From contig WFOY01000009.1 in the NCBI GenBank assembly GCA_015487835.1, forward strand, positions 1 through 5,744: a DNA stretch of 5,744 nt. Reading direction: 5' to 3'. The translations under genes were made by a program, and so were the position numbers. Shown here piece after piece: positions 1 to 5,280 of the stretch. This DNA is from Aquificaceae bacterium. GTDB taxonomy: Bacteria; Aquificota; Aquificia; Aquificales; Aquificaceae. Numbering within the stretch: position 1 is the first letter of the stretch; the number at the start of each line of letters is the position of its first letter. The notes under the pieces were generated by a model. The model had not been told where the DNA came from. It was given only the letters and a program-made list of their open reading frames with translations, and did no database searches.

Positions 1-989
1 CACTCGACAGTCCCCCTCACTATTTTTAGACCTCTCGGGATCACCTTGCAGGTGGAGAAGTTCTCCTCCCAGAGGACGAGGTCCCCGTGTTGGAACTGCT
101 GGGTCGCCCTCTTCAAACCTCCCGTGGGTGCTGCGGCTACAGGTTTGGGCGGTGTGGCGGCTGGTTCCGGCGATGGTGCAGCTACAGGTGCAGCTTTTAC
201 AGGCGTAGGTGCTGGAGCTACGGGTCCGTACCTCCTCAGCTCGTTGACTATGAGCTTTACCGCGTGGTAGATCAGGTCCCTCGTGGCCTCCTCCATGGGT
301 GTGTTCTTGAAGACCTCAAACCAGCCAGCAGCCAGCACGGTCCCGAAGAAGCCTCCACCCGCGAGACCGAACCTCCACCTCTCCGACTTACCCTCTACGG
401 CCTTGGCGAGGAGGATCTCGGCGTCCCTCACCCTCACAACCCTGAGGTCGAGGGCTATGTGGGCCTTCTGCTTACCCGCCTTTATCCCCGCACCTCCCAG
501 GAAGGGCAGGGGTACCACAAGACCTCCTCCGCCTATACCTGAGGCCTTCATCTCGAGAGCTGTGACCGCTCCCGTGAGGAGGAAGTCAGCACCCTTGAGG
601 GTCTGCTTGGGCTTGGCTCCGAGGAGTTCGAGCTCCTCCTTTATCTCGGCCAGCGTCTCCCTCTCGAGGACCTTGAAACAACCCGTCTGGACGAGGGCGG
701 TGACCAGCATGTCGGAGAGACCTTCACCCAGCACCCTTGGAGACAGCTCAACCGTGTAGTTGGGTCCGAAGACAAGCCTGTTTCCAACACACGCTGCAGC
801 TTTGCACTTGAAACCTCTCGCCACTATGGTCCCGAGAGGCCTGTCGCACTTGGGGAGATCGGGTTCCCTCGTTTTGATCTCCTTGGCGTACTCCCCTTCC
901 GTCGTCTTGGCCTGCTGGGCTGTAGGCCCACAGCTGATCAGGAAAAGAAAGACCCCTGAGAGGAAGAGACCGATCTTGAACCTGTTCAT
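1..989 (-). CDS. CsgG-family outer-membrane lipoprotein, partial (C-terminus beyond window)
   Basis: This is an open frame of 329 codons reaching the left edge with no stop. Residues 1-20 form a lipoprotein signal ending in the lipobox LISC, so Cys20 should be lipidated. Residues 46-252 resemble the CsgG domain: a conserved start around residues 51-67 (PLGTIVARGF, KCKAAAC), a TGCFKVLER segment at 102-110, a glycine-rich stretch at 150-171, and then ALDLRVVRVRDAEIL at 179-193, where CsgG builds its membrane beta-hairpins. CsgG proteins usually end near here, at about 260 residues. This one continues through a Pro/Ala-rich linker (255-290) into another domain that begins GDLVLWEENF. In curli systems CsgG forms the outer-membrane secretion pore, but no csgA, csgB, csgE or csgF is visible, so curli export should not be assumed. 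The start is supported by the signal peptide and a good Shine-Dalgarno sequence. Four extra cysteines (48, 62, 67, 104) could form disulfides. Family call is confident; exact role is unknown. Confidence 0.85.
   Translation of the reverse strand, partial: MNRFKIGLFLSGVFLFLISCGPTAQQAKTTEGEYAKEIKTREPDLPKCDRPLGTIVARGFKCKAAACVGNRLVFGPNYTVELSPRVLGEGLSDMLVTALVQTGCFKVLERETLAEIKEELELLGAKPKQTLKGADFLLTGAVTALEMKASGIGGGGLVVPLPFLGGAGIKAGKQKAHIALDLRVVRVRDAEILLAKAVEGKSERWRFGLAGGGFFGTVLAAGWFEVFKNTPMEEATRDLIYHAVKLIVNELRRYGPVAPAPTPVKAAPVAAPSPEPAATPPKPVAAAPTGGLKRATQQFQHGDLVLWEENFSTCKVIPRGLKIVRGTVE
120..227 (-). repeat. Pro/Ala-rich low-complexity linker in the CsgG-like protein
   Basis: Residues 255-290 of the CsgG-like protein consist almost entirely of Pro, Ala, Val, Thr and Lys, with the motif PV(K/A)AAP or PVAAP recurring imperfectly. 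At DNA level the units around GTAGCTGCACC are degenerate copies of one another. Such stretches are typically extended, flexible linkers between folded domains; here it separates the CsgG core from a further C-terminal region. Expansion by replication slippage is a reasonable inference but cannot be shown from one sequence. Confidence 0.75.
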
Positions 990-994
990 AACGA

Positions 995-1003
995 CCCTCC
1001 CTT
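995..1003 (-). promoter_or_regulatory. Shine-Dalgarno site of the CsgG-like gene
   Basis: On the minus strand the sequence AAGGGAGGG lies five bases before the ATG at 989-987. It is a strong purine-rich ribosome binding site and fixes the start codon that yields a proper lipoprotein signal peptide. It contrasts with the divergent rpiB gene, which has no such site. Confidence 0.75.
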
Positions 1004-1020
1004 AAGTTTCCTTCAGACAA

Positions 1021-1030
1021 AATTATAATT
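1021..1030. promoter_or_regulatory. Palindromic bidirectional -10 element between the CsgG-like gene and rpiB
   Basis: AATTATAATT is its own reverse complement, so it contains a perfect TATAAT on the plus strand (1024-1029) and another on the minus strand (1027-1022). It sits in the only AT-rich patch of the 48-bp divergent intergenic region. The plus-strand box would start transcription near 1036-1037, practically at the rpiB ATG (1038). The minus-strand box would start near 1014-1015, giving the CsgG-like gene a leader of about 25 nt containing its Shine-Dalgarno site. Neither direction has a convincing -35 hexamer: CTTAAG at 1001-1006 and TAGCTA (minus strand, 1050-1045) match TTGACA poorly. 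Symmetric -10 elements driving divergent transcription are described in bacteria. Activity here is inferred. Confidence 0.6.
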
Positions 1031-1037
1031 TAAAAAA

Positions 1038-1484
1038 ATGAAAGTAGCTATAGGTTCCGACCATGCAGGCTTTCACCTGAAGGAGAAGATAAAGGAGTTC
1101 CTCCTCTCCAAGGGGCACGAGGTTCTGGACTTCGGGACCAACTCGGAGGACTCGACTCACTACCCGATCTTCGCAAGGGACGTGGCACTTGCCGTCCAGA
1201 GGGGAGAGGCGGACAGGGGCATACTCGTTTGCGGGACGGGAATAGGCATGTCCATAACCGCCAACAAGTTCAAAGGCATAAGGGCAGCCCTTTGCCTCAA
1301 TGAGTATATGGCCCGGATGAGCAGGCTCCACAACGACGCCAATGTCCTGTGTCTGGGAGACAGGGTCCTCGGAGTGGAACTCGCCCTGTCCATAGTTGAG
1401 GTCTGGATCGAGACCCCCTTCGAAGGAGGAAGACACCTGAAGAGGATAGATCTGATAAAGGAGATAGAGAAGGAGAACCCTTAG
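1038..1484 (+). CDS. rpiB: Ribose-5-phosphate isomerase B
   Basis: This cytoplasmic enzyme interconverts ribulose-5-phosphate and ribose-5-phosphate in the non-oxidative pentose phosphate pathway. At 148 residues it is full length for the RpiB/LacA-LacB family. Visible family features are the N-terminal [10 protein letters not shown] (Asp8, His9), the catalytic segment CGTGIGMSI with Cys65, the HND motif at 98-100 (His98 corresponding to the E. coli catalytic-site His99), and the phosphate-binding arginines in GGRHLKR (Arg132, Arg136). It heads the plus-strand cluster. No Shine-Dalgarno sequence precedes the ATG; the upstream bases are A/T only (TTTAAAAAA) and a TATAAT box ends eight bases before the end of the spacer, so a leaderless or nearly leaderless message is likely. 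The stop codon directly abuts the next ATG, which points to co-transcription with the SEDS gene. The galactose-6-phosphate isomerase subunits LacA/LacB are the alternative, but no lac genes are present. Confidence 0.96.
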   Translation: MKVAIGSDHAGFHLKEKIKEFLLSKGHEVLDFGTNSEDSTHYPIFARDVALAVQRGEADRGILVCGTGIGMSITANKFKGIRAALCLNEYMARMSRLHNDANVLCLGDRVLGVELALSIVEVWIETPFEGGRHLKRIDLIKEIEKENP

Positions 1485-2603
1485 ATGGACAGGTTCTCCA
1501 GACTCTACCCTGACCCTCTTTTGGTCTTTTCTGTGATCCTCCTGTTCCTGATAGGCTTCCTGAACGTGATCAGCGTCCGGGTAGGTCCTTACCTGTTCGA
1601 GGGCTTTGAGCTGTCTCTCCTCAAGAAACCTCTGATCTTTTTGGTGGCGTTTTGTGTGGGCCTTCTGGTCATGTCCTTCATATCCTTCGCCCTCAACTAC
1701 AGAAAGCTGAACAGTCAGAAGATCGTGTACGGGGGTGTTGTCCTCTCCGTAGTGCTGCTCGTTTTGGTGCTTGTAAAGAAGGCGGTTCTGGGAAAGCCGA
1801 TAGACAGGTGGCTGATAGGGTCGAGCGTCCAGCCCTCCGAGTTCTCCAAGATCATGATAGTCCTGTTCATAGCCTACTACGTCTCGAGGAAAGGTTACAT
1901 AACGAGGCTCAGGTTCCTCGGGTGGGCTATAATCGTGGTCCTGGTCCACTCCTTCCTGCTGATGCTCCAGCCCGACAAGGGTATGGCCATATTTGTGCTT
2001 GTCCTGTCCTGGACCCTCCTCTGGATAGGCGGTGTTTCCCCGAAGGTTTACACTCCCGTCGGCGGGCTCTTCGTAATCACGGGATCTCTGATCTTGGCCT
2101 TCGGGGGTGAGTACATCCACAGGAGGATATCCGCCTGGAGGAACCCCCTCGAGGACTCCTTCGGGACCGGGTACCAGGTGATCCAGTCGCTCCTCGCCTT
2201 TATGAACGGCAGTTTCTTAGGACAGGGTTACGGTAAAGGTTTTCAGAAGCTGGGGGCTCTGACCCAGGCGGACACCGATTACACCCTCGCGACAATCGGG
2301 GAGGAGCTGGGCTTTCCGGGTATATTTTTCCTCTTCGTCCTTTACGGTGTCCTGGTCTGGAGGCTGATAAGGATAGCGAGGGAGGTGGCGGACACCTTCG
2401 GGAGGGTCGTGGTGGTTGGGGTCACCCTGAACATCGCCCTATCGGTTCTTGTCAACGTCCTTATGGCTGTGAACCTGATCCCTCCCAAGGGGACACCTCT
2501 TCCCTTCGTCAGTTACGGGGTCAGCAACCTCTGGGCGAACCTGTTGGGCCTCGGCCTTGTGGGTGCGATCTACAAAAGGCAGATCGAGATGAGAACCCTC
2601 TGA
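1485..2603 (+). CDS. ftsW: SEDS-family peptidoglycan glycosyltransferase, FtsW-like
   Basis: This is a 372-residue polytopic inner-membrane protein with about ten hydrophobic segments and a long extracytoplasmic loop near residues 207-272. SEDS proteins polymerise lipid II into glycan strands with a partner class B penicillin-binding protein. Family motifs include DRWL..SSVQPSE (107-119), LQPDKG (161-166), RRISAWRNP (213-221), GYQVIQSLLAF (229-239), GQGYGKGFQKLG (246-257), TDY..A.IGEELG (264-276) with Asp265 at the position of the essential aspartate, and PPKGTPLPFVSYG (333-345). GYQ..QSL.AF and the GQG.G...QKL segment match FtsW better than RodA, where GYH..QS and a differing loop are usual; RodA remains the alternative. 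An oddity is SYGVSNL (343-349) where SYGGSSL is normal. The ATG follows the rpiB stop with no gap; the Shine-Dalgarno AAGGAGA (1470-1476) lies inside rpiB, suggesting translational coupling. No murG, ftsQ or pbp gene is adjacent. Confidence 0.88.
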   Translation: MDRFSRLYPDPLLVFSVILLFLIGFLNVISVRVGPYLFEGFELSLLKKPLIFLVAFCVGLLVMSFISFALNYRKLNSQKIVYGGVVLSVVLLVLVLVKKAVLGKPIDRWLIGSSVQPSEFSKIMIVLFIAYYVSRKGYITRLRFLGWAIIVVLVHSFLLMLQPDKGMAIFVLVLSWTLLWIGGVSPKVYTPVGGLFVITGSLILAFGGEYIHRRISAWRNPLEDSFGTGYQVIQSLLAFMNGSFLGQGYGKGFQKLGALTQADTDYTLATIGEELGFPGIFFLFVLYGVLVWRLIRIAREVADTFGRVVVVGVTLNIALSVLVNVLMAVNLIPPKGTPLPFVSYGVSNLWANLLGLGLVGAIYKRQIEMRTL

Positions 2604-2609
2604 TAGAAT
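2601..2609 (+). promoter_or_regulatory. Candidate extended -10 element before hisD
   Basis: TGATAGAAT fits the extended -10 pattern TGnTAnAAT, and its TG comes from the stop codon of the upstream SEDS gene. Transcription would begin near 2616, about six bases before the hisD ATG. No -35-like hexamer is seen at the expected distance (around 2581-2586). The 18-bp spacer is the largest gap in the plus-strand cluster and has no Shine-Dalgarno sequence, so an internal promoter producing a very short-leader hisD message is possible. The match could also be chance. Confidence 0.35.
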
Positions 2610-2621
2610 TCATTTAAAACC

Positions 2622-3902
2622 ATGAAGCTGGTGGATCTGAGAGAGAGGGACTGGAGGTCGAACGAGAGGATAAGGTTCCTGGCGGAGAGGGGCCAGGTCC
2701 TGACCGAGGAGTACGAGGAGAGGGTGAGGGAGATAATAAGGGAGGTAAAGGAGAGGGGTGATGAGGCACTCATAGAGTTCACTGAGAGGTTCGACGGGAT
2801 AAAGCTAACGCCGGAAACTATCGAGGTGCCCTTTGAGGACCTCGAGAACGCCTACGAGGATCTGGAAGAGGAGGTTAAAGGTGCCCTCGAGATAGCCCAC
2901 GAGAGGATAAGGTCCTTCCACGAGAAGCAGCTTGAGAGGTCCTTCTTCAAGGAGGAGGAGGGCGTACTCCTCGGTCAGAGGGTTATCCCCTTGGAGAGGG
3001 TGGGTGTTTACGTTCCCGGAGGGACTGCCGCCTACCCCTCCACGGTCCTGATGAACGTGGTCCCAGCGGTTGTGGCGGGCGTTGAAGAGGTTGTAATGGT
3101 CACACCTAAACCTAACAGGTACACCCTTGCCGCCGCCTACATCTCAGGTGTGAGCAGGGTCTTCCAGATAGGCGGTGCCCAGGCGGTAGCAGCCTTGGCC
3201 TTCGGGACTAAGGTAGTTCCGAAGGTGGACAAGATCGTGGGTCCTGGGAACATATACGTGGCCCTCGCCAAGAAGGCCCTCTTTGGGATCGTGGACATAG
3301 ACATGATAGCCGGTCCTTCGGAGGTTCTTGTGATAGCGGACGAGACGGCAAGGCCAGACTGGGTAGCAGCAGACCTCCTCTCCCAGGCGGAACACGACGA
3401 GCTGGCGGCTGCTATACTGGTGACGCCTTCCGAAAAGCTGGCGGAGGAGGTGAAAAAGGAGATCGATAGGCAGCTCTCCGAACTCCCAAGGAGGGACATA
3501 GCAAGAAGGTCGGTGGAGAGGTTCGGGACGGTATTTATAACGGAGGACCTCCTTCACGCCTGCGAGGTGGCGAACCACATAGCCCCGGAACACCTGGAGG
3601 TGATTACCAGGGAGCCTATGGCCCTGCTTCCCTACATAAAGCACGCGGGGGCCGTCTTCTTAGGTGAGTACACAACGGAGCCCTTAGGTGATTACATCCT
3701 GGGACCGAACCACACCCTCCCGACGGGAGGAACCGCCCGCTTCTTCTCACCCCTCGGCGTTTACGACTTCCTAAAGAGGAGCTCGGTCCTTTACGTTTCT
3801 AAGGAGGGTTTCGACAGGGTCGCTGATCTGGCGGAGGTACTTGCGAAGGCTGAAGGTCTCGAAGCCCACCGCTTAGCGGTCCGTATAAGAAAGAAAGCAT
3901 GA
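2622..3902 (+). CDS. hisD: Histidinol dehydrogenase
   Basis: This cytoplasmic zinc enzyme catalyses the last two oxidations of histidine synthesis, L-histidinol to histidinaldehyde to L-histidine, using two NAD+. Its 426 residues are the normal length. The family signature spans about residues 205-240 (VGPGNIYVALAKKAL, then IAGPSEVLVIAD). Catalytic Glu323-His324 lie in APEHLE. The zinc ligands expected from E. coli HisD are present: Gln255 and His258 in SQAEHDE, Asp357 in LGDYILGPNHTLPT, and His416 in EAHR near the C-terminus. VPGGTAAYPSTVLMN (131-145) is also characteristic. No other his genes are in the window, so the pathway genes are dispersed, as in A. aeolicus-type genomes. A functional tie to rpiB is possible because ribose-5-phosphate feeds PRPP for histidine. 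No Shine-Dalgarno sequence precedes the ATG; an extended -10-like box lies close upstream. The end overlaps the next gene as ATGA. Confidence 0.97.
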   Translation: MKLVDLRERDWRSNERIRFLAERGQVLTEEYEERVREIIREVKERGDEALIEFTERFDGIKLTPETIEVPFEDLENAYEDLEEEVKGALEIAHERIRSFHEKQLERSFFKEEEGVLLGQRVIPLERVGVYVPGGTAAYPSTVLMNVVPAVVAGVEEVVMVTPKPNRYTLAAAYISGVSRVFQIGGAQAVAALAFGTKVVPKVDKIVGPGNIYVALAKKALFGIVDIDMIAGPSEVLVIADETARPDWVAADLLSQAEHDELAAAILVTPSEKLAEEVKKEIDRQLSELPRRDIARRSVERFGTVFITEDLLHACEVANHIAPEHLEVITREPMALLPYIKHAGAVFLGEYTTEPLGDYILGPNHTLPTGGTARFFSPLGVYDFLKRSSVLYVSKEGFDRVADLAEVLAKAEGLEAHRLAVRIRKKA

Positions 3903-4468
3903 GGATCTTCACTCTCGCCCTCCTGATACTCACCTCCTGCGGACCCCTCATGAAGGCGGAGAAGGATCTGAGATGTCCGGACACGGAGGACCTCCTGAAC
4001 AAGTACGCCATCTGGAAGGCCCCCGTTGAGTTCAGGATATACGGGTCCGTCAAGTTCGGACCCTTCAGGATGCCCATACTCCTTGCCAAGTTCGACAACA
4101 TATACACGGTAAAGGTCCCGAGGAGGGAGGAGATAAAGGTGGAGGAGAGGTACGTCTGCGTCAGAAAGAGGTGTTACCTGATCCCGGTTCCTCCAGAGAA
4201 CCTGGTCTTCGGCAGCGTGATCTCAGGCATGGAGGTGGCCTCCTGCTCGGAGGGGAGGAAGATAATGACCGAGGTGGGGGACATCTATGAGAAGACGGCC
4301 GTCTTTGAGGGTGACAGGCTGAGGGAGTACAGGATAAGGAACGTGAGGAACGGCAGGACCATAAAGGTCCTCTTCGGACCGAGGAACCCTAAAGGTTACT
4401 TTGAGGAGATCCTCTTCGATATGGAGGGAAGGAGGTTTAAACTTCTTATAGAGGAGGTAGAGACCTGA
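3899..4468 (+). CDS. Small lipoprotein of unknown function, possibly LolB/DUF4292-like fold
   Basis: I do not recognise this 189-residue protein with certainty. Residues 1-14 are a short lipoprotein signal ending in the lipobox LTSC; lipidation would be at Cys14, followed by Gly, which does not signal inner-membrane retention in the E. coli Lol rule. The remainder is predicted mostly beta: alternating strands FRIYGSVKFG (45-54), MPILLAKFDNIYTVKV (58-73), a VPPENLVFGSVISG segment (97-110), then YRIRNVRNGRTIKVLFG (144-160) and FEEILFDMEGRRFKLLIEEVE (168-188). This order, with a PP..L...(I/L).G turn followed by late strands, is reminiscent of LolB and DUF4292 lipoproteins, but the resemblance is weak and inferred by eye. 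Cysteines at 26, 87, 92 and 116 could form disulfides. The start overlaps the hisD stop (ATGA) and has only a weak purine-rich site; the stop overlaps the lgt start (TGATG), so translation is likely coupled to both. Confidence 0.8.
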   Translation: MRIFTLALLILTSCGPLMKAEKDLRCPDTEDLLNKYAIWKAPVEFRIYGSVKFGPFRMPILLAKFDNIYTVKVPRREEIKVEERYVCVRKRCYLIPVPPENLVFGSVISGMEVASCSEGRKIMTEVGDIYEKTAVFEGDRLREYRIRNVRNGRTIKVLFGPRNPKGYFEEILFDMEGRRFKLLIEEVET

Positions 4469-5280
4469 TGTTTCCAACACTCATAGAGGTTTTCGGGGTT
4501 AAGATATCCACCTACGGTGTCTTGGTCGCCATAGGTTTGATAGTTGCCTACTTCCTCTCCTTAAGACTCTCTAAGAGGGAGGGGATACCTCCGGAGAAGG
4601 CAGAGGCCGTTTTCATATACGCCGCCCTCTTCGGGATCGTAGGGTCCAGGATCGCCTTCATAGTGGAACATCCTGAGGACATAGAGAGCTTCTGGGACGT
4701 GTTCGCCATATGGAAAGGGGGTGTCAGCTTTTACGGAGGTCTCGCCGGAGGGATCTTAGGGACGATCGTAGCTGTGAAAAGGCACTCCCTGGACCTTTGG
4801 AAGGTGGCGGATGTGGCGGCACCCTCTTTGGCACTCGCCCACTCGATAGGGAGGTTAGCCTGCACCTCCGCCGGGTGCTGTTACGGGAGGCCTGTCCCCA
4901 ACGTGGAGGACGTCTCCGTTGGTATCCACTTCATGAAGGACTTTCCCTTCTTCTACGTAGTCTTCCCCTCGGGTGCGGTGGCACCTTACGGCATCCCCCT
5001 ATACCCGACCCAGATAATGGAGGCGGTAGGAAACTTTGTCATATTCATCATACTCCTCCTTATCTTCAAGAGAAAGGCCTTCAACGGTGAGGTCTTCGTG
5101 ATCTACATGATCCTCTACGGGACTGAGAGGTTCGCCCTCGAGTTCTACAGGGGTGTCACCCCACCCATAGAGGGTCTTGGCCTCACCTGGAACCAGATAG
5201 CCTCCATCCTTATGGTGGGGCTGGCTGTGGTTCTCTTCTTTGTGCTCAGGCGGTCCCCCTCTCCCGTAGGAGGACGCTGA
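4468..5280 (+). CDS. lgt: Prolipoprotein diacylglyceryl transferase
   Basis: Lgt is an inner-membrane enzyme that moves diacylglycerol from phosphatidylglycerol onto the lipobox cysteine of prolipoproteins. The 270-residue protein has about seven membrane segments. Family landmarks are KISTYGVLVAIG (12-23), GIVGSRI (56-62), GGVSFYGGLAGG (84-95), the signature region GRLACTSAGCCYGRP (128-142) with Arg129 in the place of the essential signature arginine, PLYPTQIMEAVGNF (177-190), and YGTERFALEFYRG (217-229) with the second essential arginine region. It belongs to the GCCYG-type branch: Tyr89 stands where E. coli has His103, and no GNFIN is present. About ten extra residues (near 150-163) lie between the signature and the PLYPTQ motif compared with my memory of typical members. 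A strong Shine-Dalgarno GAGGAGGT (4451-4458) precedes the ATG, which overlaps the lipoprotein stop. The 3' end overlaps the convergent MnmD-like gene. Its substrates probably include both lipoproteins in this window. Confidence 0.95.
   Translation: MFPTLIEVFGVKISTYGVLVAIGLIVAYFLSLRLSKREGIPPEKAEAVFIYAALFGIVGSRIAFIVEHPEDIESFWDVFAIWKGGVSFYGGLAGGILGTIVAVKRHSLDLWKVADVAAPSLALAHSIGRLACTSAGCCYGRPVPNVEDVSVGIHFMKDFPFFYVVFPSGAVAPYGIPLYPTQIMEAVGNFVIFIILLLIFKRKAFNGEVFVIYMILYGTERFALEFYRGVTPPIEGLGLTWNQIASILMVGLAVVLFFVLRRSPSPVGGR

Noticed and set aside
120..227. Repeated GCTGCACC-like units considered as a tandem repeat or CRISPR-like array.
   Set aside because: The units are degenerate, unevenly spaced and explained by Pro/Ala codons of a protein linker.
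87..759. Plus-strand open frames opposite the CsgG-like gene.
   Set aside because: The minus-strand frame gives a signal peptide, lipobox and CsgG pattern; the plus-strand translations are Ser/Pro/Arg-rich without recognisable features.
748..1020. A 90-codon minus-strand frame starting upstream of the CsgG-like ATG.
   Set aside because: It is out of frame with the CsgG-like protein and overlaps its signal peptide and N-terminus; the translation shows no family pattern.
1023..2120. A 365-codon open frame on the minus strand antisense to rpiB and the SEDS gene.
   Set aside because: It covers two clearly recognisable genes on the other strand, has an implausible composition rich in Gln, His, Tyr and Asp, and shows no domain. 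It follows from the purine-rich codon use of the real genes.
3137..3644. Minus-strand open frames inside hisD.
   Set aside because: They are antisense shadows of a well-conserved hisD region.
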